The notes beneath the pieces are model-generated. The model did not search any database, was not told the origin of the DNA, and saw only the letters and a program-made list of their open reading frames with translations. 64,000 nt of DNA, from contig NZ_CM002139.1 in assembly GCF_000454545.1 (NCBI RefSeq), forward strand, positions 1,023,899-1,087,898, written 5' to 3'. A program made the position numbers and the translations under genes. This document shows, piece after piece, positions 18,361-27,341 of the stretch; the stretch's first letter is position 1; each line of letters starts with the position of its first letter. The stretch is from Xanthomonas cassavae CFBP 4642 (lineage in GTDB: Bacteria > Pseudomonadota > Gammaproteobacteria > Xanthomonadales > Xanthomonadaceae).

Positions 18361-18427
18361 GTAGGAGCGCACCTGGGCGCGACGGGATTTACCGGCAAGC
18401 CCTGTCGCGCCCGGGGGCGCTCCTACG
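18361..18427. repeat. Palindromic REP-like element between aroB and the WGR gene
   Basis: Two near-complementary arms, GTAGGAGCGC...GGGCGCGAC on the left and GTCGCGCCC...GCGCTCCTAC on the right, flank a core GGGATTTACCGGCAAGCCCT. The element resembles the TAGGAGCG/CGCTCCTA palindromes dispersed in Xanthomonas genomes. It could fold into a long stem in the aroB-WGR transcript. Confidence 0.8.
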
Positions 18428-18460
18428 AATGTGCCGGAGACAAGTGAGTGATGGCGTTGC

Positions 18461-19573
18461 TCAGCCCGCCAAGATCTCCAGGACTGCCGCCTCGTCGACG
18501 TCGGGCACCACTTCGGCCTTGCCGATACCGCGCCACAACACCAGCCGCAGGCGGCCGGCGATGTTCTTCTTGTCCAGGCGCATGCGGCCGAGCAGCGCAT
18601 CGGGCGACAGCCCGGGCGGAATCTCGGTGGGCAGGTCGACCTCGCGCAGCAAGGCGCGCAGCGCCTCGGTGTCCTGCGCGGAGCTCATGCCCAGCGCCGC
18701 CGACAGACGGGCGGCCAGCACCATGCCCACCGCCACCGCTTCGCCATGGTTGAGGTTGTCGTTGCCGGGCGCGCCGTAGCCCTGTTCGGTCTCGATGGCG
18801 TGGCCGAAGGTGTGGCCGAGGTTGAGCAGGGCACGCTCGCCTTTTTCCAGCGGGTCGCGCGCCACGATCTCGGCCTTGTGCTCGCAACTGCGGGCGATCG
18901 CCTGTGCCAGCGCTGCGGCATCGCCGTCCAACAAGGCGTGGCGCTCGGCATGCAGCCACTGGAAGAACAGCGGGTCGCCGATGGCGCCGTACTTGATCAC
19001 TTCGGCCAGGCCGGCGCGCAGCTCGCGCGCGGGCAGGGTGTGCAAGGTGTCGGTATCGGCGATCACTGCGCGTGGCGGATGGAACGCGCCGACCAGGTTC
19101 TTGCCCTGCGGGATGTCCACCGCGGTCTTGCCGCCGACCGACGAATCCACCATCGCCAGCAGGCTGGTGGGCAGTTGCACGCAGTCCACGCCGCGCATCC
19201 AGCAGGCGGCGGCAAACCCGGCCAGGTCGCCGACCACGCCGCCGCCGAGCGCGAACACGCAGGCGTCGCGGGTGGCGCCCAGCTCGGCCAGCGCGCCAAT
19301 GGCGGCGCCGAAGTTGTCCAGGGTCTTGGAGGCTTCGCCGGCGGCGATCACCAGCTCGCCCAGCAGCAACTCCGGGCGCGCCTGCAGCAGCGCATTGCGC
19401 ACACCGGCGGCGTAGTGCGGGGCCACCTGTGAGTCGCTGAGCAGCAGCACGTGGCGGCCGCGCACGTGGCTGGCCAGGCGTGCGCCGTCGGCCAGCAGGC
19501 CGGGCGCAATGGTAATGGTATAGGGCTGCGCACCGTCGACATCGACGCTGCGCGAGGAACGGGGAAGTGTCAT
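18461..19573 (-). CDS. aroB: 3-dehydroquinate synthase
   Basis: Second shikimate-pathway enzyme: converts DAHP to 3-dehydroquinate using NAD+ and a divalent metal. The 370-residue product has [14 protein letters not shown] (NAD binding), [17 protein letters not shown], the metal-ligand regions EVIKYG and [12 protein letters not shown], and [10 protein letters not shown]. Its ATG overlaps the aroK stop (ATGA), giving the classical coupled aroK-aroB pair. Confidence 0.98.
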   Translation of the reverse strand: MTLPRSSRSVDVDGAQPYTITIAPGLLADGARLASHVRGRHVLLLSDSQVAPHYAAGVRNALLQARPELLLGELVIAAGEASKTLDNFGAAIGALAELGATRDACVFALGGGVVGDLAGFAAACWMRGVDCVQLPTSLLAMVDSSVGGKTAVDIPQGKNLVGAFHPPRAVIADTDTLHTLPARELRAGLAEVIKYGAIGDPLFFQWLHAERHALLDGDAAALAQAIARSCEHKAEIVARDPLEKGERALLNLGHTFGHAIETEQGYGAPGNDNLNHGEAVAVGMVLAARLSAALGMSSAQDTEALRALLREVDLPTEIPPGLSPDALLGRMRLDKKNIAGRLRLVLWRGIGKAEVVPDVDEAAVLEILAG

Positions 19574-20112
19574 GCGGGGGGACTCGACATGCGCCATTGC
19601 GCGGCCAGGCGCAGCACCAGCTGCGCCGTGGCCTCGGCGGGGGAGAAATGATCGGTTTCCAGACTGAGGTCGGCGACCTCCTGGTACAACGGAGTGCGCT
19701 GGGCGGCCATGGTGTGCAGCACCTGCTCGCGGTCGGCGCGCTGCAGCAGCGGACGATTGCGGTCGCGCGCCAGCCGGGTCAGCTGGGCGGGCACGCTGAC
19801 ATGCAGGTAGACCACGAAGCCACGCGCGCGGATGCGTTGCCGGTTGCCTGCATCCAGCACCGCGCCGCCACCGGTGGAAATCAGTTTGTTGTCCTGTTGC
19901 AGCAGCGCCTGCAGGGTCTCTACTTCCAGTTGCCGGAAGCGGGCTTCGCCGTGCTGCTCGAAGATGGCCGGGATGCTGCTGCCGGCCTGCTCGACGATGG
20001 CCTGGTCCACATCCACGAAATCCAGCCCGAAGCGCTCGGCCAGGCGGCGGCCGATACAGCTTTTTCCGGCGCCCATCGGGCCGACCATCACGAGATTGGG
20101 AGCGGGGTTCAT
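19570..20112 (-). CDS. aroK: Shikimate kinase
   Basis: Phosphorylates shikimate with ATP. The 180-residue protein shows Walker [12 protein letters not shown] at about residues 10-20, the shikimate-binding [14 protein letters not shown], and the lid region RDRNRPLLQ. The start MNPAPNLV was preferred; an ATG six codons upstream is possible. Divergent from pdxH with about 200 bases between. Confidence 0.97.
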   Translation of the reverse strand: MNPAPNLVMVGPMGAGKSCIGRRLAERFGLDFVDVDQAIVEQAGSSIPAIFEQHGEARFRQLEVETLQALLQQDNKLISTGGGAVLDAGNRQRIRARGFVVYLHVSVPAQLTRLARDRNRPLLQRADREQVLHTMAAQRTPLYQEVADLSLETDHFSPAEATAQLVLRLAAQWRMSSPPA

Positions 20113-20315
20113 GCGCACCGATCCTAGCATTCACGCACGTGCACGGGGCCGGTTGCGCAGTGGTGAAACCATTCCTGTCTCCGCGCTGCCCGCGCTTGCC
20201 AGGATGCGCGTGGCAACGAAGCGGACGCCGCGGTCATCGCATACCGCGGCGCAACGGGGGACAAGCGCACGCGATGCGCCCACAATGGACGTCCATCCTG
20301 CTGCCACGCACCGAC

Positions 20316-20915
20316 ATGCCCGATCTGTACGCAGAAGCCCTTGCCACCTTCACCGCGCTGTATGCCGAGGCACACGACAGCGCCGAGCTGGAAGCCAGCG
20401 CCATGACCGTGGCCACCGCCGATGTGGACGGGCGCCCGAGCGCGCGGACCGTGCTGCTCAAGGCGTTCGATGCGCGTGGCTTTGTGTTCTATACGCATCT
20501 GGACAGCGCAAAGGGCCGCGACCTGCAGACCCATCCGCAGGCAGCGCTGCTGTTCCTGTGGCGCAGCCTGCGCGACGCCGGCATCCAGGTGCGCATCGAG
20601 GGCGGCGTGCAGCTGGTGAGCGCGGACGAATCCGATGCGTACTTCGCCTCGCGCCCGCGCATGAGCCAGATCGGCGCCTGGGCCTCGCTGCAGTCGCAGA
20701 CGCTGGGCTCGCGCGCCGAGTTTGACGCGGCGATCGCCAGGGTGGAAGCCACCTTTGAAGGCCGTGACGTACCGCGTCCGGATGGCTGGGGCGGCTTCCG
20801 GGTGGTGCCGCAGGCGTTCGAGTTCTGGTACGGCGCCAAGTTCCGCCTGCACGAGCGCTGGCGTTACGAGGCCGATGCGGCCAGCCACTGGACCAAGCGG
20901 ATGCTGTATCCATGA
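20316..20915 (+). CDS. pdxH: Pyridoxamine/pyridoxine 5'-phosphate oxidase
   Basis: FMN-dependent oxidase that makes pyridoxal 5'-phosphate. The 199-residue protein carries [20 protein letters not shown] (FMN/PLP site), [13 protein letters not shown], and the C-terminal signature [14 protein letters not shown]. The start MPDLYAEAL fits the usual short N-terminus; an ATG at 20274 would add 14 residues. Its stop overlaps the start of the acetyltransferase gene (ATGA). Confidence 0.97.
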   Translation: MPDLYAEALATFTALYAEAHDSAELEASAMTVATADVDGRPSARTVLLKAFDARGFVFYTHLDSAKGRDLQTHPQAALLFLWRSLRDAGIQVRIEGGVQLVSADESDAYFASRPRMSQIGAWASLQSQTLGSRAEFDAAIARVEATFEGRDVPRPDGWGGFRVVPQAFEFWYGAKFRLHERWRYEADAASHWTKRMLYP

Positions 20916-21367
20916 GCGCGCAGGCCGGGTGGCGGGTGCGCGCGGCGGTCGCTGCCGATGCACAGGCCTTGCTGGCCCTGCGCCTGGCGTTGTGGCCGGA
21001 TGCCGACGATGGTCTCGACGGCCTGCAGGCCGCGCTGGCGCAATCCGCGGCCAGCCACCTGGTGGTGGTGGATAACGCGGATGCGGCGCTGGGGTTTGCC
21101 GAGGTGTCGGTGCGCCACGACTACGTCAATGGCACCGACAGCACGCCGGTGGGCTTTCTGGAGGGGTGGTACGTGGTGCCGGCCTGGCGCGGCCGCGGGC
21201 TTGGTCGTGCGCTGGTGGCAGCGGCGGCCGAGTGGACGCGGGATCGGGGCTGCGCGGAGCTGGCCTCCGATGCGCGGCTGGACGACAGCGGCGCCCAGGC
21301 GGCGCATGCGGCGTGCGGTTTCGAGCCAACTGAACGGGTGGTCTACTTCCGCCTGCAGCTGGCCTGA
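20912..21367 (+). CDS. GNAT acetyltransferase, aminoglycoside 6'-N-acetyltransferase-like
   Basis: A 151-residue GNAT protein. The motif A acetyl-CoA loop is [15 protein letters not shown]. The flanking text (LWPDADD near residue 28, [22 protein letters not shown], and [12 protein letters not shown] at the end) closely follows the chromosomal AAC(6') enzymes of Stenotrophomonas (AAC(6')-Iz type) and Serratia. It probably has AAC(6')-like activity in vitro, though the natural substrate may differ. It is translationally coupled to pdxH. Confidence 0.85.
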   Translation: MSAQAGWRVRAAVAADAQALLALRLALWPDADDGLDGLQAALAQSAASHLVVVDNADAALGFAEVSVRHDYVNGTDSTPVGFLEGWYVVPAWRGRGLGRALVAAAAEWTRDRGCAELASDARLDDSGAQAAHAACGFEPTERVVYFRLQLA

Positions 21368-21478
21368 CCGGCTGACGTCCGGCCCTTTCTGCCGGTCGCG
21401 GACAGTCTGTAGTATGTCCGCCCATTGCACGACGCTTGCTGCATCACCTCGCCCCATGACCGAAGGACAGGACATCGT

Positions 21479-21895
21479 ATGACGCAGTTCACCACTGTCG
21501 AATTGCACGGCCTGCTGGCCGAGCGCTACCGCGGCCAGCCGATCGAGGTTGAACTGATCGACGGGCTGGAACCGGCCATCAACCTCACCCTGGCCGACCA
21601 CGGCGACATGCAGATCCAGGTCGCCGCGTCCGGGTCGCAGATCTTCGTCTCCACGCTGCTGGCGCATGCCGACCAGGTCAACGACCGCGCCGCATTCAAC
21701 GACGCCTGCCTGCGGCTCAACCCGCTCAATCCGCTCTCCAACCTGGGCCTGGTGCAGGTCGACGGCAAGGATAGCTATGTGGTCTTCGGCGAACTGTCGG
21801 CGTCGTCCACGCTCGACCAGATCGACGAGGAAATCCAGACCCTGGCGGCCAATACGCTGGATGCCGCCGAATCTCTCAAGCCGTTCTTTTCATAA
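21479..21895 (+). CDS. yjfI: DUF2170 protein, YjfI-like
   Basis: A 138-residue acidic cytosolic protein related to E. coli YjfI. Visible segments are GLEPAINLTLADHGDMQIQV, LNPLNPLSNLGLVQVDGKDSY and a C-terminal helix. Function is unknown. It is the first gene of a seven-gene co-directional cluster, nine bases before the pspA-like gene. The start at 21479 was chosen for a GGACAGGA ribosome-site region and family fit. Confidence 0.87.
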   Translation: MTQFTTVELHGLLAERYRGQPIEVELIDGLEPAINLTLADHGDMQIQVAASGSQIFVSTLLAHADQVNDRAAFNDACLRLNPLNPLSNLGLVQVDGKDSYVVFGELSASSTLDQIDEEIQTLAANTLDAAESLKPFFS

Positions 21896-21904
21896 GGCGT
21901 TGTC

Positions 21905-22678
21905 ATGAGTATTTTTTCCAAGCTGATCACGCTGCTGCGTGGGACTGCACACGAAACCGGCCAGAAGGCCGTCGATGCCAACGCATTGCGCATCCTCGAC
22001 CAGGAAATGCGCGATGCCGGCGCCCAGCTCACGCGTTCGCGCGAAGAGCTGACCAAGCTGATGGCGCAGAGCAAGCTCGCCCAGCAGAAAATCGACGCCC
22101 GCGCCGGAAAGATGGCCGAGTACACCCGCTACATCGAAGGCGCCCTGGCCAAGAACGACGAGGCGCTGGCGCACGACGTGGCGGTGAAGCTGGCCGCGCT
22201 GGAAAGCGAGGACGCCGGCGACAAGGCGTCCAAGACCGCGCTGGACCAGTCGGTTGCCACGCTCAAGACCACCATCCAGAAGACCGAAAACCAGCTGCGC
22301 GGCATGCGCCAGCAGATCGATACGGTCAAAGCCACCGATGCGGTGCAGAAGGCGCAGGCTGCCATCGCTGCGCGGCATTCCGGTGCCAGCAGCAAGATGG
22401 GCTCGGCACTGGAATCGCTGGAGCGCATCAAGGCGCGCCAGGCCGAAACCTCCGCACGTATCGAATCGGCCGAAGAACTCGAAGCCTCCAGCGGCGACGG
22501 CGATCTGAACCGTCGTCTGGCTGCCGCCGGCCTGATGGAAGGCGAATCCAACGCCGCCGCGGTGCTGGCACGCTTCAAGAAGCCGGCTGCGCAGCTGGGT
22601 CATGAGGGCACCAGCGGCAACGCGCCGCTGATCGGCCAGGTGCGCGACGTGCAGCAGGTTCCGCGCAGCGACAGCTGA
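21905..22678 (+). CDS. yjfJ: PspA/IM30 family envelope-stress protein, YjfJ-like
   Basis: A 257-residue, almost entirely coiled-coil protein starting MSIFSKLITLLRG with the amphipathic membrane-binding helix of PspA/Vipp1 proteins. Long heptad segments run through residues 25-200 (EMRDAGAQLTRSREELTKLM, TTIQKTENQLRGMRQQID). The PspA family belongs to the ESCRT-III superfamily and coats stressed inner membranes. The neighbours match the YjfJ branch rather than the PspABC operon; no pspF is seen. It carries a C-terminal extension beyond the coiled coil. Confidence 0.93.
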   Translation: MSIFSKLITLLRGTAHETGQKAVDANALRILDQEMRDAGAQLTRSREELTKLMAQSKLAQQKIDARAGKMAEYTRYIEGALAKNDEALAHDVAVKLAALESEDAGDKASKTALDQSVATLKTTIQKTENQLRGMRQQIDTVKATDAVQKAQAAIAARHSGASSKMGSALESLERIKARQAETSARIESAEELEASSGDGDLNRRLAAAGLMEGESNAAAVLARFKKPAAQLGHEGTSGNAPLIGQVRDVQQVPRSDS

Positions 22679-22703
22679 TCCACCGCACGGCACAGGACGC
22701 GCC

Positions 22704-23786
22704 ATGATCATCGTTGGAAAGCTGTTGCGGGTCTTGCGGCGCCATGTGCGCCGCGTCAGCTGGGGCGTGGTGGCGCTGGCCTTGCTGGCGCACATGGGCC
22801 TGAGCTGGGTGTTGTTGCTACTGGCTGGCGAGCACAAGCTCGTCGGCCTGGATGCGTTTCCGTATTACTACATGACCACCGCCACCACGATCGGCTATGG
22901 CGACCTGTCGCCGGGTTCGGTAGCCGGGCGCTACGTCGCGGCGTTCGTGCTGATGCCGGGCGCGGTGGCGCTGTTCGCCACGGTGCTGGCCAAGACCAGC
23001 GCGGTGCTCATCACTTTCTGGAGGCGTCACTACATGGGCAAGATGGCCTACGACGCATTGCGCGGGCACACCATCCTGATCGGCTGGCAGGGCGCGGCGT
23101 CCACCCGTCTGCTGGAATTGTTGCTGTCCGATACCGCCACCGACGATGAAGGCGTGGTGCTGGTGGCCGAAGGCATCGCCGAAAATCCAATGCCCGACCA
23201 TATGCGCTTCGTGGCGGCCGAGTCGTACACCCACACCGAGGTGTACCAGCGTGCCGGCATCGCCGGCGCGGCGCGGGTGATCGTCAATCCGCCATCCGAC
23301 GACCAGACCCTGGCGGCGGTGTTCGCGTTGATGGCGCACGCGCCGGCTGCGCACGTGGTGGCGCACTTCGATTCGGGCAGCGCCGCGCGGCTGGTCAATT
23401 GCCACTATCCGGCGATCGAATGCACGCGGCCGATGACGGCCGAGATCCTGGCCCGCGCGGCGCAGGATCCGGGCAGCGCGGCGATCACCGCCGAACTGCT
23501 GTCGGTGGACGATGGCCCGACCCAGTTCAGCCTGGCGGTTCCTGCCGATGTCGACCCGCTGGATTACCGCGGGCTGGCTGCCGATTTCGGCCAGCGCGGC
23601 GCCCTGTTGCTGGGCCTGCGCGCGCCCGATGGCGCGCTGCGCTTGAACCCGCCCGCACACACCGCTGTCCCGGCCGGTGCCATGCTGTATTACCTGGCCG
23701 AACAGCGCGTGCCCGTGCATGCCATCGCCTGGCAGGCCCTGCGCGCTGCCGCCGTGTCCCGTTCCCCATCGCCACAAGGTGCATGA
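22704..23786 (+). CDS. Two-helix potassium channel with RCK/TrkA-N-like regulatory domain
   Basis: The 360-residue product has two membrane helices (about 20-42 and 72-100) around a pore loop with the K+ filter TIGYGD at residues 62-67. The cytosolic region from about 115 has a Rossmann-like RCK domain (GHTILIGWQGAASTRLLELL). It should form a tetrameric K+ channel in the inner membrane. It sits between yjfJ and yjfK and its stop overlaps the yjfK start, so it belongs to the envelope-stress cluster. Confidence 0.93.
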   Translation: MIIVGKLLRVLRRHVRRVSWGVVALALLAHMGLSWVLLLLAGEHKLVGLDAFPYYYMTTATTIGYGDLSPGSVAGRYVAAFVLMPGAVALFATVLAKTSAVLITFWRRHYMGKMAYDALRGHTILIGWQGAASTRLLELLLSDTATDDEGVVLVAEGIAENPMPDHMRFVAAESYTHTEVYQRAGIAGAARVIVNPPSDDQTLAAVFALMAHAPAAHVVAHFDSGSAARLVNCHYPAIECTRPMTAEILARAAQDPGSAAITAELLSVDDGPTQFSLAVPADVDPLDYRGLAADFGQRGALLLGLRAPDGALRLNPPAHTAVPAGAMLYYLAEQRVPVHAIAWQALRAAAVSRSPSPQGA

Positions 23787-24460
23787 CGATGAGTTTTTTC
23801 AGCAAGTTGTTCGGTCAACCACAGCCGCCGCCGTTGCCCACCTCCGGCACTGGCGCCATCGGTCACGCGCTGCCGCTGGGCTTGCGCGTGGGTGGGCAGT
23901 TGGAGATCGATACCACGTTGTACCGCATGGCACCGGAGGCCATGACCGCCGAGTTGCCGGGCGGGCATCAAGGCATTCCGTGCTACGGCCACGTCAATCT
24001 CGGCGATGGCTATGCCCTGCATCGTTTCTATCTGGACGACGATGCGTTCCTGCAGGTCACCACGGTTGGCGGCGATCTGGAGGCGATGAAGGCCTTCGTG
24101 TATTGCGAGACGGTCAATCCGCCCAGCAAGCAGGCCTTCCAGGAATTTGTGATGCAACATCCGCACCTGGGTGCGGCGCAGATCGACTATGCCGGCAAGC
24201 GCTGGCAGCGCGCCACCCAGTCCACCGACGACAGTGCGCGCATTCCTCCCATCGCCTACGACGAAGTGCTGTATCGCTACCAGCCGCCGCGCCGCGATGG
24301 CGACCTCACCCATTACGCCATGCTCTACAGCCGCGACGTGCCGGAGCTGCAGCGCGAGGAATTCCTGCTGGTCACCGGCGAGGATTCCGGCCCCAATGAA
24401 TTCTGCGTCACCTATGCGGTCGGGATCGATGTCACCGTCGCCGATCTGGATATCACCTGA
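23783..24460 (+). CDS. yjfK: DUF2491 protein, YjfK-like
   Basis: A 225-residue protein starting MTMSFFSKLFGQ, then a Pro-rich linker and a conserved DUF2491 body (LPLGLRVGGQLEIDTTLYRM, YGHVNLGDGYALHRFYLDDDAFLQ). The function is unknown. The ATG at 23783 overlaps the channel stop (ATGA); a second ATG at 23789 is also plausible. No signal peptide, so it is probably cytosolic or membrane-peripheral. Confidence 0.88.
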   Translation: MTMSFFSKLFGQPQPPPLPTSGTGAIGHALPLGLRVGGQLEIDTTLYRMAPEAMTAELPGGHQGIPCYGHVNLGDGYALHRFYLDDDAFLQVTTVGGDLEAMKAFVYCETVNPPSKQAFQEFVMQHPHLGAAQIDYAGKRWQRATQSTDDSARIPPIAYDEVLYRYQPPRRDGDLTHYAMLYSRDVPELQREEFLLVTGEDSGPNEFCVTYAVGIDVTVADLDIT

Positions 24461-24497
24461 GCGTGCGCGCTCGTCTTCCACTTACCCTGGTCCTGTC

Positions 24498-24902
24498 ATG
24501 AACCCGATCAACCTGCAGAGTTTTCTCGCGTTTCTTTCCTACTTCGGCACCGGCCTGGGCGTGTTGATCGTGGCGGTGGTGCTGGTGACCCTGGTCACCC
24601 CGCACAAGGATTTCACCCTGCTGCGGCAGGGCAACGTGGCTGCGGCCACCGCCTTGGCCGGCAACCTGATCGGTGTGGCATTGCCGCTGCATTCGGCCAT
24701 CACCCATTCGGTGAGCTTGGTCGATGCGCTGATCTGGGGCGCGGTCGCCTGCGGCATCCAGGTCGTGGCGTATCTGCTGGCCAACCTGGTGGCCGGGCGC
24801 ATCTCGCGGCAGATCACCGACAACGTCACCGCCGCCGGCATCTTTTCGGCCGGCGTGTCGATCGCCGTCGGGCTGATCAATGCCGCGGCGATCACGCCGT
24901 AA
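24498..24902 (+). CDS. yjfL: DUF350 membrane protein, YjfL-like
   Basis: A 134-residue protein with four predicted membrane helices: SFLAFLSYFGTGLGVLIVAV, an Ala-rich helix around residue 50, SLVDALIWGAVACGIQVVAY and AGIFSAGVSIAVGLINAAA. This is the DUF350 pattern of E. coli YjfL. Function unknown; co-conserved with the ATP-grasp gene that follows two genes later. Confidence 0.9.
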   Translation: MNPINLQSFLAFLSYFGTGLGVLIVAVVLVTLVTPHKDFTLLRQGNVAAATALAGNLIGVALPLHSAITHSVSLVDALIWGAVACGIQVVAYLLANLVAGRISRQITDNVTAAGIFSAGVSIAVGLINAAAITP

Positions 24903-24914
24903 CGGAGCGCAGGC

Positions 24915-25490
24915 ATGAAGCGATCACGCAATCTCAAGCTCACCCTGATGGCCGCATTGCCGGCCGCCCTCGTCACCGGCTGCGGCTCCGAACCGGAAAC
25001 CGGCGTGGTACTGCAGTCGGCCTCCGACTGCTACCAGATCAAGCAGGAACAGACCGACATCCAGCAATGCCTCAAGGCCTATGACGAGGCGGTGACCAAG
25101 CACCAGCAGGCCGCGCCGCGCTTCAGTACGCGCTACGAGTGCGACGAGCAGTTCGGCAGTTGCACGGCGGTGCAGACGGCGCAGGGCCAGCAGAGCTGGA
25201 TCCCGCCGATGGGCGGGTTCCTGCTGGGGTATGCGTTGGGCAACATGACCGGTGGCGGCGGCTACCGCTATGGCGGCTCGATTCCGCTGTACCGCGATTA
25301 CCGCAGCGGTGGGTATTACAAGCCCAATGGCGATCTGGCCAGCAACCGCGTCGGCACCGTCCGCGGGCGCAGCGGCGCCATCGACATGCCGTCGCGGGCG
25401 ATCACCGTGTCGCGCTCGGGCTTCGGCTCCAGCGCGGCGGCGCGCAGTTCGTTCGGCAACGGCGGCCGCAGCTCCGGGTTCGGCGGCTGA
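24915..25490 (+). CDS. yjfM: DUF1190 lipoprotein, YjfM-like
   Basis: A 191-residue protein with a lipoprotein signal (AALVTGC, lipidated Cys about residue 23). The DUF1190 body has several cysteines (DCYQIK, QQCLKAY, ECDEQFGSC), followed by WIPPMGGFLLGYALGNM and a Gly/Tyr/Ser-rich low-complexity tail. Predicted to sit in the envelope. Its stop overlaps the start of the ATP-grasp gene (TGATG). Confidence 0.9.
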   Translation: MKRSRNLKLTLMAALPAALVTGCGSEPETGVVLQSASDCYQIKQEQTDIQQCLKAYDEAVTKHQQAAPRFSTRYECDEQFGSCTAVQTAQGQQSWIPPMGGFLLGYALGNMTGGGGYRYGGSIPLYRDYRSGGYYKPNGDLASNRVGTVRGRSGAIDMPSRAITVSRSGFGSSAAARSSFGNGGRSSGFGG

Positions 25491-26656
25491 TGCAACGCAT
25501 CGCCATCGCCGAGCGCCCGGACTGGCGCGAGCAGGCCGAGTCGCTCGGCTTCCATTTCCACACCATCGACGGCGAGCGGTACTGGGACGAAAGCGCGTAT
25601 TACGCGTTTACGCTGCAGCAGATCGAAGACGACATCGAGGCGCCCACGCAAGAACTGCACGACATGGCGATGCAGTTGGTGGACGAGGTGGTGGGCTCGG
25701 AACAGCTGATGACGCAGCTGGCCATCCCGCCGTTTTACTGGGACTGGATCGCCACCTCGTGGAAGAACCGCGACCCGCATCTGTACGGCCGCATGGACCT
25801 GGCCTATGCCGGCAACGGCCCGGCCAAGCTGTATGAGCTCAACTACGACACGCCGACCTCGCTGTACGAATCGGCGTATTTCCAGTGGCTGTGGCTGGAA
25901 CAGCAGATCGCCGCCGGTGCGCTGCCCAAGGGCACCGATCAGTACAACCTGATCCAGGACCTGCTGTGCGAAACCCTGGGCGCGCTGGCGATGGAGGGCG
26001 CAATCGGTGCGCAGATGCATTTCTCCGCGGTGCGCGACTCGCTGGAAGACCGCGCCACCGTGCGCTACCTGCGCGACTGCGCGCATCAGGTGGGCATCGC
26101 CACCGAAGAGGTCGCCATCGAGGATATCGGCCTGAGCGCCGAGGGCTGGTTCACCGACGACCAGGACCGCGTGATCCACACGCTGTTCAAGCTGTATCCG
26201 CTGGAATTCATGATGGAAGAACGCTTCGGCCCGGCGTTGTGCGCCAACCGCGTGCGGCTGATCGAGCCGGCGTGGAAATCGGTGCTGAGCAACAAGGGCA
26301 TCCTGCCGCTGTTGTGGGAGCGGCATCAGGGCCATCCCAACCTGCTACCCGCGCGTTTCGCGCAGGCAAACGAAGCGGCAAGCGCCGGTTGGGTGCGCAA
26401 GCCGCTGCTGTCGCGCGAGGGCGCCAATATCTCCCTGGTCACCGCACACGGCGAGGCCGCGCAGACCGACGGGCCGTATGTGGACGGGCCGGCGATCCTG
26501 CAGGCGCACCATCCGTTGCCGGTGTTCGATGGCCGCCACGCGCTGGTGGGCAGCTGGGTGGTGGCCGACCGCCCGGCCGGGCTGGGCATGCGCGACGACG
26601 ATGGCCCGATCACCCGCGATACCTCACGCTTTGTGCCGCATGTGATCCTGGATTGA
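25490..26656 (+). CDS. yjfC: ATP-grasp ligase, glutathionylspermidine-synthase-like (YjfC/YgiC family)
   Basis: A 388-residue protein of the GSP-synthetase-like ATP-grasp family, the same length as E. coli YjfC. Visible motifs are YELNYDTPTSLYESAYFQW near residue 110, EPAWKSVLSNKGILPLLWE and the ATP-binding VRKPLLSREGANISLV near 300. These enzymes form amide bonds, and the homologues lack the amidase domain of true glutathionylspermidine synthetase. The substrate is unknown. It is the last gene of the yjf/PspA cluster. Confidence 0.93.
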   Translation: MQRIAIAERPDWREQAESLGFHFHTIDGERYWDESAYYAFTLQQIEDDIEAPTQELHDMAMQLVDEVVGSEQLMTQLAIPPFYWDWIATSWKNRDPHLYGRMDLAYAGNGPAKLYELNYDTPTSLYESAYFQWLWLEQQIAAGALPKGTDQYNLIQDLLCETLGALAMEGAIGAQMHFSAVRDSLEDRATVRYLRDCAHQVGIATEEVAIEDIGLSAEGWFTDDQDRVIHTLFKLYPLEFMMEERFGPALCANRVRLIEPAWKSVLSNKGILPLLWERHQGHPNLLPARFAQANEAASAGWVRKPLLSREGANISLVTAHGEAAQTDGPYVDGPAILQAHHPLPVFDGRHALVGSWVVADRPAGLGMRDDDGPITRDTSRFVPHVILD

Positions 26657-27341
26657 GGCTGTTGCCGGCTTGCTGCCGCTGAGCGTGGCTCACACCACGT
26701 GGCGAGCAGTCAGGTGGGTGTGGACGACGCACAGGAACCGGCGTGTACGGACGGCGCACGAAGATTGACTGCAGTGGACACGCGCACCTGGCGGCACTAC
26801 CCGCGTGTGTGAGCCGCTTTATGTCGTGACGATGGCGGTGTCGTCACCAGCGGCGGGTGTGACGGGGAGGGCGTGGGCAGGTGGCGTCGGCAGATGTCGC
26901 CACGGTGTGGGTGCTGCTTTGCACAGGCCGCAGCCGCAGGCAAGCCCCTGCCGATGTGCGATGCAGGGCAGGTTTTCCACACCCCCTGTGGATGGACGTT
27001 GCACAAGGCTGTGGACAAGTGCCGGCAGGCCCCAGCCTGCAAGGCTGTCAAGATGGGTGGCGAAAAAATGACCAATCGGTTGCGGGGACGTATCTGCCGT
27101 GCCGATCGAGGCGATGCCGGCAAGATCGGCAAAGTCTTCGCTGGTGTCACGCTCATCGATGCGTCGCATGCGGGGTTGACATGAGTTGGCGCGTCAGGTC
27201 TTTCGTTGGCGCAACGATGCAAACGATGCCTCTCGAACGGCGGCCACAGTGCGGCAGCTCCATGCGCACGCCACGACCGACACGGCGTCAGTCTCCTGCG
27301 CTCCGTTGCGGAGAAGTGCGCCCCCGGGCATGCCGTACGGC
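26657..27341. other. Long intergenic region with DnaA-box-like 9-mers
   Basis: A 685-base gap after yjfC. No protein-like frame is recognised. At 26973-27018 three 9-mers resemble DnaA boxes: TTTTCCACA (fits TTWTNCACA), and, reversed, TGTGGATGG and TGTGGACAA. The first two form an inverted repeat, TCCACA-CCCCC-TGTGGA. There is no AT-rich unwinding region nearby. Confidence 0.5.

Noticed and set aside
26973..27018. A replication origin at the DnaA-box-like cluster
   Set aside because: No dnaA, dnaN, gyrB or AT-rich unwinding element nearby; only one of the three boxes fits the consensus fully.
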